A DNA stretch of 64,000 nt. Source: Streptomyces malachitofuscus (lineage in GTDB: Bacteria > Actinomycetota > Actinomycetes > Streptomycetales > Streptomycetaceae). The DNA lies in contig NZ_BMUF01000016.1 of NCBI RefSeq assembly GCF_014650055.1, positions 1 through 64,000 on the forward strand, given 5' to 3'. The translations under genes were made by a program, and so were the position numbers. The notes beneath the pieces were generated by a model. That model was given only the letters and a program-made list of their open reading frames with translations, ran no database searches and had not been told where the DNA came from. Shown here in pieces: positions 51,898 to 60,670 of this stretch; the stretch's first letter is position 1; each line of letters starts with the position of its first letter.

Positions 51898-54654
51898 CTA
51901 CACCAGCAACCGTTCGATGTCGTCCACGGACGCGCTCACTCCCAACCGCCGGTACACGGTCACTGCGGCTCGCAGCGAGTCCGCGCCGTGACCAGGCCCG
52001 TCTACCGTCCAGTCGCAGCGGCCGATGCCCTCCAGTGCCCGCGCCTCCTCCAGCGGGCAGCGGATGTCCCGCGCGAGCGTGAGCGCCTGACCAAAGTACC
52101 GACGGGCGGCTGTCGGTTCATCGGAGGTGAGCAGCAGCATCCCCCAGTGGTTCAGTGCCTCCGCCTCGCCGCACCGGTCGCCCAGGCCCCTCAGGATCTC
52201 CAAACCGCGTTGGAACGCCTCGATCGCGCCGCTGCGCTCACCGATGATGCCGCGCGCCACGCCCAGCTCGCTCAGCGAGGTGGCCTCACCTCCGCGGCTG
52301 CCGAGCTCACGGTAAGAGTCCAGGGCCTCCTCCAGAAGCCGGATCGCCTCTGCCGCATCCCCGGTCACACGCTCCACGACGCCAAGGTGACGGACGCTGT
52401 TCGCGCGGCCGAACCGTTCACCGAGCTCGGTGAAGTGTGTCAGGGCCTGGCTGTGTGCCGTCCGCGCTCCCTCGATGTCCCCGGTCAGCCGTCGGACGAC
52501 GCCCAACTCGTTCAGCGCGTAAGCCTGATGCACACGGTCGTCCAGCTCCAGGTAGATGTCGAACGCTTCCTGGTGATGCCGCGCGGCCAGGCCGTACGCG
52601 CCCATAAGGCAGTGCACGACACCCAGGTCCCGCAGGGAGTTCGCTTCCCCGTACCGGTCACCGAGTTCCCGGTAGATCGCCAGGGCCTCGCTCTGCGCCT
52701 CCACCGCCGCGTCGAACCGGCTCATCTGCCGGTGTGTCATGCCGAGATCGGCGAGCGCGTTCGCCTGTCCGAGCCGGTACCCCAGCTCTCGATAGAGGGC
52801 GAGGGCATCGGTCTGGGCGCGGGCCGCGTCCTCGTTGTCCGCGGTCAGGTACCAGACGATGCCGAGCTGGTTCAGTGCCTCGGCCTTGCCACGCCGGTCG
52901 TCGACCGCTTCGTACGCCGTCACGGCGTCGTTGAGGGCCTCGATCGCCTGTGGGTAGGCGGCCATGAAACGGCGTACGACACCCAGCTCGGCGAGGGCAT
53001 CACCCCGCGCCCGCTGGTCGCCGGTATGGCGGGCGGCCTCGGCGGCGGTCCGATGGAGCGCGACGGCCTGGTCCCAGGGGCCGGCCTGGCGCAGGAAGGG
53101 CGCCATGGCTGCGGCGAGTCGGACCACGAGGTCGTACAGGGCGAGGCCGTTCGCCCGACGGACGCAGGCCAGGATGTTGGCCCGCTCGGTCTCCAGCCAG
53201 CTCAGGGCATCCGCCCGCGACTCCAGGACCGGGGTCTCCACCCGCGAGGTGTCGTCCGGCGCCGGTGGCACCACGGCTCCGCTGCGCACTGTGTGCCCGT
53301 TCGCGACGGTGAGAGCGGCCAAGTAGTAGGTGCACACGCGCTGGACGGCCTGTACGTGGTCCATGCTGTCTCCCTCGGCGGCGAGACCGCGAGCGTAGTC
53401 GCGCAGGAGATCATGCAGCCGGTAGCGACTCCCCTGCTGCTCGTCGATCAGGTGATCGTCGTAGAGCGCCTCAAGGTGCCGACGGGCCACCACGACCGAG
53501 ACCTCACCAAGCGCCGCACCGACGTGCGGGTCGAGATCGGTGCCGGGGAAGAACCCGAGTTGTCGGAAGAAGCGCTGCCGCTCCGGCGCGAGATCCCGGT
53601 AGGAGAGATGGAACGTCGCGGTGACGGCGCGTTCCCCGGCGCGCAGCTCTCCCAGGCGGTCCTGCGCCGCCACCAGCCGCCCGCGCAGGTCCTCGGCGCT
53701 CCAGGACGGATGGTGCCGCAGCCGTGCCGCGAGAAGCGACACCCCCAGAGGCAGACACCCGCACAGCCGCACCAACGCGTCCACCACATCCCGGCCGAGA
53801 GCATCGGCCGGTCGCCCGCTGAGCCGCACGAAGAGTTCCACCGCGTGATCCGGCGGCAGCGCTTCCACCGACATGACCACCTCCTCGTTCGCAACCAGCC
53901 GCTTGCGACTGGTCACCAACACCAGGCACCCGCCCCCACCGGGGAGCAGCGGCTCCAACTGCCGGTAGCTGGCCGCGTTGTCCAGAATCAGCAGGGCCCT
54001 CTTGTCCGCGAGCCTGCTCCGCCACATGGCGGCCCGGGCCTCCGTAACCGCTCCGACGTCATCACCGACGGGAATTTGCTGCGTCGGCACGCCGGCAGCC
54101 GTGAGAAGTGAGGCGAGCGCCTCGCCGGACTGCACCGGAGTGCGCCCCGGCGTGTGCCCGTTGAGATTCACGAAGAGTTGTCCGTCGGGGAAGCGCTCAG
54201 AAAGCAGGTGGCCGGCGTGCACGGCGAAGGCGGTCTTCCCGACGCCTGGCATGCCGTCGATCACATGAACGGGCAGCCCCTGACCACGCTCCTGTGAGGC
54301 CCGCACCGAACCCACCAGCCGCTCCAGTTCCGCAGCACGGTCGGTGAACGCGGCGGTGTCGCGCGGCAAGGAACGCAGCACCTGGGCGGCCCCCGGTGGC
54401 CCCGCTCCAACTTCCGGTCGTCCTGGCAGGGTGGGAGGCCGCGTCTCGGAAAGCCCGGCGAGCAGGGCCGTCAGCCCAGCCATCGTCACACCCAACACGA
54501 CGAACGAGAACCAGGCGTGCTCCTGTAACCACCCAAGCCAGCCGGGCCACCGCGACTCATCGGACACGGCGTTCGTGACGAGCCCGACCAGCATGGTGGT
54601 CACAGCGCCGCCTCCGGCGACGACGGCGATCGCGATCCCGCGCCGGAGTCTCAT
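51898..54654 (-). CDS. NB-ARC NTPase with TPR repeats (FxsT-like), membrane-anchored
   Basis: 918 residues from ATG at 54654 (GTG at 54717 is an alternative). Two N-terminal helices (about 6-26 and 47-66) anchor it. Walker A is GMPGVGKTAFAVHAGH near 133, the Walker B region RALLILDNAASY near 223 and NB-ARC GCLPLGVSLLAARL near 323. From about 500 on there are some ten TPR units, each around 40 residues (for example ALNELGVVRRLTGDIEGART). Actinobacterial TPR NTPases of this kind accompany FxSxx peptides (FxsT). Here it heads the operon, 140 bp before the precursor gene. Confidence 0.85.
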   Translation of the reverse strand: MRLRRGIAIAVVAGGGAVTTMLVGLVTNAVSDESRWPGWLGWLQEHAWFSFVVLGVTMAGLTALLAGLSETRPPTLPGRPEVGAGPPGAAQVLRSLPRDTAAFTDRAAELERLVGSVRASQERGQGLPVHVIDGMPGVGKTAFAVHAGHLLSERFPDGQLFVNLNGHTPGRTPVQSGEALASLLTAAGVPTQQIPVGDDVGAVTEARAAMWRSRLADKRALLILDNAASYRQLEPLLPGGGGCLVLVTSRKRLVANEEVVMSVEALPPDHAVELFVRLSGRPADALGRDVVDALVRLCGCLPLGVSLLAARLRHHPSWSAEDLRGRLVAAQDRLGELRAGERAVTATFHLSYRDLAPERQRFFRQLGFFPGTDLDPHVGAALGEVSVVVARRHLEALYDDHLIDEQQGSRYRLHDLLRDYARGLAAEGDSMDHVQAVQRVCTYYLAALTVANGHTVRSGAVVPPAPDDTSRVETPVLESRADALSWLETERANILACVRRANGLALYDLVVRLAAAMAPFLRQAGPWDQAVALHRTAAEAARHTGDQRARGDALAELGVVRRFMAAYPQAIEALNDAVTAYEAVDDRRGKAEALNQLGIVWYLTADNEDAARAQTDALALYRELGYRLGQANALADLGMTHRQMSRFDAAVEAQSEALAIYRELGDRYGEANSLRDLGVVHCLMGAYGLAARHHQEAFDIYLELDDRVHQAYALNELGVVRRLTGDIEGARTAHSQALTHFTELGERFGRANSVRHLGVVERVTGDAAEAIRLLEEALDSYRELGSRGGEATSLSELGVARGIIGERSGAIEAFQRGLEILRGLGDRCGEAEALNHWGMLLLTSDEPTAARRYFGQALTLARDIRCPLEEARALEGIGRCDWTVDGPGHGADSLRAAVTVYRRLGVSASVDDIERLLV

Positions 54655-54902
54655 ACGGAGGCCCCAGCAGCCAGGGGAGCGGCCGATTCCCGCCTGGTGC
54701 CGCTGGTGAGACACCACGCACTGCCAACCGACCTGGTCACGAAGGCAACCCCCGAGTAGAACGCCCCAACTTCCCTAACGGAACAGTCCTCGTAGACCTT
54801 GGTCAAGGGCGCGTCTGAGCCACGGCGTGCACCAGCTTCCGCAAGGCGCGGTGGCCGCTTCCCTATCGGCCCCAGCCACGAACTGGTCAATCGGCTCGGG
54901 GC

Positions 54903-56672
54903 CTACTCGGCATCGCAGGTCGTGGCCTCGGGTCCAGCCGGTTCGGTAGACCTCGTGCCAGCACTCTCGCTCTTCTTGCCCGCCTCGATGGGGGCGTAGC
55001 GTCGCCGCTGCAGCTCATCGCGTTCAACGTCCGGGATCGTCATCGACTCGGCAAGCACGGCGGCGAGCGCGCCCACCTGAGTGTTGTCCATGTCAGCGTG
55101 GAAGAGCCACCGGACGTTCTCGTCGCGCGTGATGAGGTCGATCGCCAAGCGCGCGCTTTTGTCCTGTGTGGTCGTTGCTCGGACGTATCGCACTTGGTCA
55201 GTAGGGATGTCTTGCCGGATCTCGGCTTGCTCAAGGAATGCGTTCGTCTTGGCCGTGATGATGCGGCGATCCGTGACGGCGACCAGTGTCTTTGCCGCAG
55301 CCTTGTCCCTCGCTGCCGCCAACTTCTCCTTCGCTCCGCCGACGATCGCAGAAATGGGGCCGAGGGCATCGACCTGGTCGGGGAAGCCGAGGACACGTAG
55401 GGTCTCACCGTCCTCGAGGAGCCATCGCAGGATGCGAAGGTACGGCTCGCGATCCAGCGATTCGGGTGCGCAGACGACGCCCGGAGCCTCAAGCGGAGGG
55501 GCCGGTGGATGGAGAGCGTCGGCAAGAGGCTCGATCGCCCCCAGAAGACGGGCGGAGGTTTCGCGGGCTGCCTTCACGTCCTTCCGCTTCCCCGGTAGCG
55601 GCCATGTGTCGGGGCCGGGGAGTTCGGCGGTGATCCGCAGCTCCCGCGTCAGCGCGTCGACGAGGCTCGTCGACTCGGCGAGAGCGGAGTCGAAGTCCGC
55701 CCGGGTGTCGCGCGCGATGACCTCGGCGTATTGCGCCTCGGCGGCGTCTTCGCGTCCAGCGGCTCTCGCCCTCGCGGCGCGCAGCGCGTGATACCCGGTC
55801 CATGCCTTGAGGGAGGACAGGAGGGCGTAGGCGTCGAAGGCGATCGCCTCGGCGTTCGTCTGTAGATACTCACGGTGGCTGCGTGCGTCGACGCGACCGA
55901 TCTGCCTGACGTGGTCGCGAGCGTTCCCCTGGTAGAGCTCAAGCTGCTTCTGCAGCAGCGCTCCACTGCCCGCGACGTCCTCCCACAAGGACGTCGGGAC
56001 CGATTCGATCTCTCGCGCCTGGTCGACCGCGCGATCGATGACGGCGACGAGCCCCGTCAGTTCGGCCCACTGATCCTTGCGGATGGCCGTGAGGACCTGA
56101 CTCGTCACCGCGAGGTTGGTCCTGACGAGGCCCGAGACCTCACTCAGCATCATCTGAAGGCCGACCATGGCCAGCGCCGGCCCGATCGAGGCCGCGGTCT
56201 GCGCCTTGCTCACCGCATTCACGGAGTAGAGGCGGGCCTGACGCAGGATGCGGCCAGGAACCATCACCGCTCCGAGGTTCCCGCCGTCCTTGATGGCGAG
56301 CGTCGCGCCGCTGTTCAGCAGGGCCTGTGACGTGGCGTCGATCCTGTAGAGCCCCTGCACGCCGGCGAACGCGTTTCCGAGATTGCCGACCACGGTCGCC
56401 GCGTTCCCGATCGAGGCGAGGATCGCTGAGATCTGCTTGCGGTCGGCAGCCGGCACGATCCCGAAGTCGATCAGATCGGGCTTCAGCTCCGGCGGGACCT
56501 CACCGGCGACGACAGCCACCCCTGGGAGCACCTCCACCAGGACCGTCGACGCCGTCGTCGAGTCGATGTCCGAGTTGGACGTCGGATCGTCCACAACAGG
56601 TGAATCGGCGGTATTGCTCCGGCCGTTCTCCTCAGGCTCGGCGATCTCCTTCGAGTCCGAAGGGTCCTGCAT
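54903..56672 (-). CDS. Unrecognised 589-residue protein with PH-like C-terminal domain
   Basis: An acidic, disordered N-terminus (1-45) is followed by an Ala/Gly-rich hydrophobic region (about 75-185, QISAILASIGNAATVVGNLG) without a clear membrane helix. A long helical, coiled-coil-like middle (200-370) comes next. The C-terminal domain (about 455-555: KTLVAVTDRRIITAKTN, VRYVRATT, NVRWLFHADMD) has the bacterial PH-like (YokE/DUF4429-type) pattern. ATG start is assumed. Tail Ser/Glu-rich. It stands alone between the RiPP operon and the mobilization genes. I could not assign a function. Confidence 0.7.
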   Translation of the reverse strand: MQDPSDSKEIAEPEENGRSNTADSPVVDDPTSNSDIDSTTASTVLVEVLPGVAVVAGEVPPELKPDLIDFGIVPAADRKQISAILASIGNAATVVGNLGNAFAGVQGLYRIDATSQALLNSGATLAIKDGGNLGAVMVPGRILRQARLYSVNAVSKAQTAASIGPALAMVGLQMMLSEVSGLVRTNLAVTSQVLTAIRKDQWAELTGLVAVIDRAVDQAREIESVPTSLWEDVAGSGALLQKQLELYQGNARDHVRQIGRVDARSHREYLQTNAEAIAFDAYALLSSLKAWTGYHALRAARARAAGREDAAEAQYAEVIARDTRADFDSALAESTSLVDALTRELRITAELPGPDTWPLPGKRKDVKAARETSARLLGAIEPLADALHPPAPPLEAPGVVCAPESLDREPYLRILRWLLEDGETLRVLGFPDQVDALGPISAIVGGAKEKLAAARDKAAAKTLVAVTDRRIITAKTNAFLEQAEIRQDIPTDQVRYVRATTTQDKSARLAIDLITRDENVRWLFHADMDNTQVGALAAVLAESMTIPDVERDELQRRRYAPIEAGKKSESAGTRSTEPAGPEATTCDAE

Positions 56673-57057
56673 GCGATCTCCTCCCCCGCGGGCGCGCGCA
56701 ACGGCCGGACTTCGTCGGCGTTGACTGCTGAAGTCTACGGCTCAACGCCTGCGGTTCAGCCCGAATCCGCCGGGTTGCTTCCGGACTGGCTGGTGCCAGG
56801 CATGGGTGCACGCGGCGGCGCAGAACCGCTCCCCGCGGTGCTTGTCCGCCACTCCAAGAAGGCATCCCAGAAGCCGAAATAGTGCTGGGGGCATGACGAG
56901 CGGCGTCGTTCGCGGATCGTGCGGCGGGCGCTGAGGGCGGGGCGCGGTGCTTGGGTCGGGAGGGCGTGTCCTGGGGGTTTTCCGGGGCGGGCAGGTGGGT
57001 GCTGTGGAAGCGCCGTACGCGGACGTCGCTGATGGCGGCGGCCGGGCGCAGGAGTGA
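56673..57057. other. 385-bp gap before relaxase gene end
   Basis: No gene supported. Minus-strand frames extend past the relaxase stop only as Pro/Arg-rich shadow. This may be the junction between the upstream genes and the mobilizable element, but no direct repeat was identified. Confidence 0.35.
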
Positions 57058-58728
57058 TCAGCGCCGCCGCGTCTGCGGTTCCTGCGGGCGCGGAGCGGTG
57101 GGGTGTGCTGCGGCGTAGCCAGCTTTGGCTGCCTGGGCTCGCGGGCCGGGTGCGTGACGTTCGCCGAGGCGGCGGATGCGCCAGGTCAGTGCTCGCGCGG
57201 GGCTTTGGGCGTCGTCCAGCGTGCGCTGGCTGAGGGCCCGGTCGAGGACCGTGGTCGCGTTGTGCCCGGCTGCTTCCGCCTCGGCGAGCACGGCGGCAAG
57301 GGCGTCCCATGCGGAATCGGCCAGGATGCGCTCGGCGTGCTCGGGGACCGCCTGCTGGAGCTGGTGGGCGTAGCGGCGTTTGGCCTGCGGGCTGGGTGCC
57401 CGGCTGGCGAGGGTGGCCAGGACCGGTTCGGCGATCTGCGCGTACGCGGCCTGCAGGTGGACGAGGGTCTGCTCGGCTGCCGCCTGCTGTTGAGCGTGCT
57501 GGCGGGTGCGGTGCCAGTGCATCGCGTAAGCGACCGCGGTGAGTGCGACGTCCAGCAGCATCGCCAGCCCGGCCCCGTCCCCATGTTGTGCGGGGTCCTT
57601 CCAGATCGCCTGGACACTGCGACGCAGGATGCGGGCACTGGCGTGGTCGGCGGCGATACGGGAGCGGGTGGCGCGCTCGAAGGCGACGGCGGCTCGTTCG
57701 AGTTCGGCCCTCGCTGCGGCGGGGGCGGTGAGCGGAAGCAGGTCGAGTGCTCCGCCGAGCGCGGCCAGCTGGCCCTGGGCTGCTTCGTCGTTGCTGCGAG
57801 TGAGGTGGTGGGGGATGCGTTCGGTGGCGGCGGTGGCCTGGTGCCAGGGGTTGCCCGGTCGGATGGCCACCGGTTCGGGAGTGGTGGTGGCGAGGCGTTG
57901 GCGGATCTTGGGCAGGGAGAGGTCGCCGGCCAGGGTGGAACCGGCGTAGAACACGGGCTCGCCCTTGTCGTTGGTGTCGCCGGGCAGGGCGAAGTTGCAG
58001 CCGAGCGCGTCGCCGGACGGGCCGAGTTTGAGGCGCACGGTCACGCCGGTCGCCTCCAGCAGGGCGAAGAACTCGGCCTCGGTGGAGGCGGCGGCCATCG
58101 CGCGGCGGACCCGTAGGCGCAGGATCTCGCGGGACGTGACGTCCTGGCCCAGGCGCCTGGCCTTGAAGACTTCCTTGCTGGTGGGGCGCTTGGCAGCGGT
58201 GCCGTCGCCCGGCCTCAACCGCCTGAGCCCGTAGTCGATTTCGATCTGGCGGGCTTCCCTCTGCACGGCGCGGATGTCGTGGTCTCGGCGGGGGCGGCGG
58301 CCGTCCTGGCGGACGAGGGTGGCGGCGATGTGGATGTGGTCGTCGGCGTGGCGTACGGCCACCCAGCGGCATGCTTCCGTGTCCCCGGTGGGGGCGATGC
58401 CGGCGGCCGCCACGATCCGGCGGGCGATCTCGGCCCACTGGGCGTCGGACAGGATGGGGTCCTCGGGGGCGGCGCGGACCGGGCAGTGCCAGACCGTGGT
58501 CTGGGGTGCCCGGCGGCCGAGCATGGCCACCGGCTGGTCGAGCTGGGTGTGGAGCTGCTTCTCCACCTCCTTGGGGGCGCGGTGAGGACTGCGGCCGGGG
58601 TCGGGGGCGAAGCCGTTCCAGGACGCCACCAGGTGCGGGTCAACGTGTTCGTTGGCGGTGCCCTTGCCGAAGAGGTAGGCGATCAGGCGGCGGGTGTCGC
58701 CCTTGCCAAGGATGATTTTCGGTATCAC
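57058..58728 (-). CDS. MOBP-type relaxase (MobA-like)
   Basis: 556 residues, GTG start four bases after the mobC stop. The N-terminus MIPKIILGKGDTRRLIAYLF is that of actinobacterial relaxases of mobilizable elements. The three-His metal motif is seen in VRHADDHIHIAATLVRQDG near 142-160. The Tyr in the first 20 residues (LIAYLF) may be the catalytic nucleophile. The remaining part is helical and Ala-rich. It nicks one strand at oriT and leads it into a recipient, using a conjugation channel supplied by another element, since no transfer ATPase is present in the window. Confidence 0.85.
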   Translation of the reverse strand: MIPKIILGKGDTRRLIAYLFGKGTANEHVDPHLVASWNGFAPDPGRSPHRAPKEVEKQLHTQLDQPVAMLGRRAPQTTVWHCPVRAAPEDPILSDAQWAEIARRIVAAAGIAPTGDTEACRWVAVRHADDHIHIAATLVRQDGRRPRRDHDIRAVQREARQIEIDYGLRRLRPGDGTAAKRPTSKEVFKARRLGQDVTSREILRLRVRRAMAAASTEAEFFALLEATGVTVRLKLGPSGDALGCNFALPGDTNDKGEPVFYAGSTLAGDLSLPKIRQRLATTTPEPVAIRPGNPWHQATAATERIPHHLTRSNDEAAQGQLAALGGALDLLPLTAPAAARAELERAAVAFERATRSRIAADHASARILRRSVQAIWKDPAQHGDGAGLAMLLDVALTAVAYAMHWHRTRQHAQQQAAAEQTLVHLQAAYAQIAEPVLATLASRAPSPQAKRRYAHQLQQAVPEHAERILADSAWDALAAVLAEAEAAGHNATTVLDRALSQRTLDDAQSPARALTWRIRRLGERHAPGPRAQAAKAGYAAAHPTAPRPQEPQTRRR

Positions 58729-58732
58729 CGGC

Positions 58733-59296
58733 TCACCGCCCCTCTACGACCTGGGCGACTGCGATGTCGACGGCGGCGATGGCCGCTTCGATGCGCTGGA
58801 GGAGGCGGAGGACGGCGTCGGGCTGGGGCCAGGCGCCGTCCTTGTTGAGGTGCCACGTGAGCTGGTTGAGGTTGTTGCCGACCCCGCCGAGCTGTCCGTT
58901 GGCGGCCATCAACGCCTTGACCATGGCGCGGTAGTCGGCGACCGCGGCCGATGGGTCCTCGGCGCGGGCGGCGGCCAGCGATGCCTCGGCGACGTAGCCG
59001 CCGATCGGCATACGGCTGACGTTGGCGGCACGTGCGAGTTCGGCGAACTCGCTGTCGCTGTAGCGGGGATGGGCACGGTGCTCACGCAGGCGCGGCTGAC
59101 GCAGTCGGCGACGCGGAGCGGACGACTGCACGGGGTGCGTCGACGACGTGGTCTCGCCCCCTGTCTTGGTCGGTCCCCCCGGGCCGGCCGACTCCGGCGC
59201 CCCTGCGCCGGATGCCTCCGCCTCCCGCGGGGCGGGGGCCGGGTAAGGACTCCTTACCCGACAACTTGCTGTGCTGGTGGTTGGGGTGGTGGGCAT
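58733..59296 (-). CDS. MobC-type relaxosome accessory protein
   Basis: 187 residues from ATG at 59296; here GGAG directly touches the ATG, so the true start may be further in. The C-terminal 110 residues are MobC-like: RYSDSEFAELARAANVSRMP, then MAANGQLGGVGNNLNQLTWH. It helps the relaxase bind oriT. The N-terminal 70 residues are Pro/Ser/Thr-rich and contain the palindrome at 59240-59260. It is followed by the relaxase gene with four bases between. Confidence 0.85.
   Translation of the reverse strand: MPTTPTTSTASCRVRSPYPAPAPREAEASGAGAPESAGPGGPTKTGGETTSSTHPVQSSAPRRRLRQPRLREHRAHPRYSDSEFAELARAANVSRMPIGGYVAEASLAAARAEDPSAAVADYRAMVKALMAANGQLGGVGNNLNQLTWHLNKDGAWPQPDAVLRLLQRIEAAIAAVDIAVAQVVEGR
59240..59260. 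repeat. 21-bp perfect palindrome at mobC start, oriT or operator candidate
   Basis: CGGGTAAGGACTCCTTACCCG reads the same on both strands except for its central base. It lies in the first codons of mobC, where relaxase operons often keep oriT or the binding site of MobC. Confidence 0.7.
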
Positions 59297-59973
59297 CTCC
59301 TGCTGACGGGTGCCGAGGCGTTCATGGTGTCGTTCGTGCACGTGCGGTTCTCCGGGGTGTGTTCGGGTGGGGGAGCTGAACTGCCAAGGCGCCGATCGAC
59401 CAGAGATGGGGCAGCTCTTGGGCTGTCGCGGGACGAGATCTGGGACGGGCTGTTGAGGTAGGGCCGTCGGGCCGAGAGTCGTGGTCGAAGGAAGTGCGCC
59501 GGTGACCGGTTCCCCGGCGTGCGTGCGGCGGTGCACGGTCCCCAGACGGTCCCCGTGACACATCGTCAGGGGGACCGTCCCGTTCTGCTGCACTGCGGGG
59601 ACCGGTCCCCAACCGCGTGCGCCGATGCGGGGTCGGTCCCCGTCGTCGGGGACGCTCTGGAGACCAACCAGTTAGCCCATCTGAGCTGCAGTTTTCGGGG
59701 GACCGGTCCCGAGTCGGTCCCCAGTTCGGTGGCGTCACGGTCCCCGATTCCGACGCGCGGTGTTCCCGCACGTGACGGTCCCCGCCAAGAGGTGACCGTG
59801 ATCGCGGGGACCGTCGGGGACCGAGATCCGGTCCCCGAACTTCGCAGGCTCGGTCCCCGGGACGCGGTCCCCAAGGTGCTCATCGAGACGTCCTCGTCCA
59901 TCGGGTCCTACTGATCCGGTACCCGACGGCTGTGGGACTACGAAGCTACGGTGAGGAGCGAGGCTGGCCCGCG
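59297..59973. other. Non-coding region carrying GGTCCCC iteron array
   Basis: 677 bp without a supported gene, between mobC and the divergent-position gene block at 59974. Most of it is taken up by the heptamer array at 59537-59872. Frames across it are short and change frequently. Confidence 0.6.
59537..59872. repeat. Array of about fifteen GGTCCCC/GGGGACC heptamers
   Basis: I count fifteen exact heptamers in the two orientations within 336 bp, usually preceded by C (CGGTCCCC). At about 59612 two form the perfect palindrome GGGGACCGGTCCCC, and near 59696 there is a near-palindrome. Spacing is irregular (about 10-45 bp). The region codes for nothing and sits between mobilization genes and a Rep-like operon. 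These are properties of a replication origin, partition site or multi-copy operator of the element. Confidence 0.8.
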
Positions 59974-60663
59974 TCACGCAGCCCGCTGTCGGTCCATCCG
60001 GGCAGTCGCGAGGTCGATGCGCGACGGGTGGGCAGTCGCACGTACCGCGTTGCCCTTGGCGGTGCCGTCCGGGCTTGCCCGCCGTTGGCGGCACGGGGTG
60101 CCCGCGGGCGCGTGGCACCACTCGCACCGGGCACTGAGCGCGTCGGGGACACCTGTGGTGACGGCGGCCTCGCGTGCGGCGGGGGTTGGACGGTAGCGGG
60201 TCAGCTCGGTGCGGACGGCTGGCGGGATGTATGACCCGATCGCGCGCAGGTGCTCATCGATGTCGCGTTGCGGGTCACCGCCGGTGATCTGCCGGTGTGT
60301 GGAAGGCGGGGCCACGCCGGCCGCGACGGCGTGGCGGGCGCGGAGCAACTCGGCTCGCCAAGCGGCAGGATCGTCCGGGTCGGCAGCCGGTGTGGGGTCG
60401 GTGTGCCGGTCGAGGCGGTCGCGCCGATGGGCCCGCCATCTGCGGGCGACGTCCACTGGCAGGATCGGGTACGGGGAGTCGAGGACGTGGGCCCGTATTG
60501 CCTCGCGGACGTCCCAGCCGTGGTTCGTGGCGAAGGGCACGTCGTCGAGCAGCTCCTGCCACTGGGCGATCTGGTCACGGGCTTCGCCCGTGCCGGTGCG
60601 GATGGTGCGGGGGTCGAGGCGGCCGGTGTAGGCGAGGACAGCGGCGACTTCGCGTGAGTCCAA
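59974..60663 (-). CDS. Hypothetical zinc-finger protein of mobile element
   Basis: 229 residues, TTG start with GGAGTAACC upstream, seven bases after the Rep-like stop. The helical N-terminus (EVAAVLAYTGRLDPRTIRTG) and an Arg/Asp-rich middle are followed by a C-terminal finger with CEWCHAPAGTPC. That finger is of a type often found in proteins of actinobacterial plasmids and phages, where it binds short nucleic-acid sites. It probably works with the Rep-like protein encoded before it. Function unknown. Confidence 0.7.
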   Translation of the reverse strand: MDSREVAAVLAYTGRLDPRTIRTGTGEARDQIAQWQELLDDVPFATNHGWDVREAIRAHVLDSPYPILPVDVARRWRAHRRDRLDRHTDPTPAADPDDPAAWRAELLRARHAVAAGVAPPSTHRQITGGDPQRDIDEHLRAIGSYIPPAVRTELTRYRPTPAAREAAVTTGVPDALSARCEWCHAPAGTPCRQRRASPDGTAKGNAVRATAHPSRIDLATARMDRQRAA

Positions 60664-60670
60664 GGGCGGG

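Noticed and set aside
56756..58438. 560-codon minus-strand frame over the relaxase
   Set aside because: Pro/Arg-rich frame-shifted shadow; the relaxase metal motif is in the 57058-58728 frame.
59519..59914. 131-codon frame across the heptamer array
   Set aside because: The repeats impose an irregular peptide without a domain, and no ribosome site is present; the DNA repeat explains the region better.
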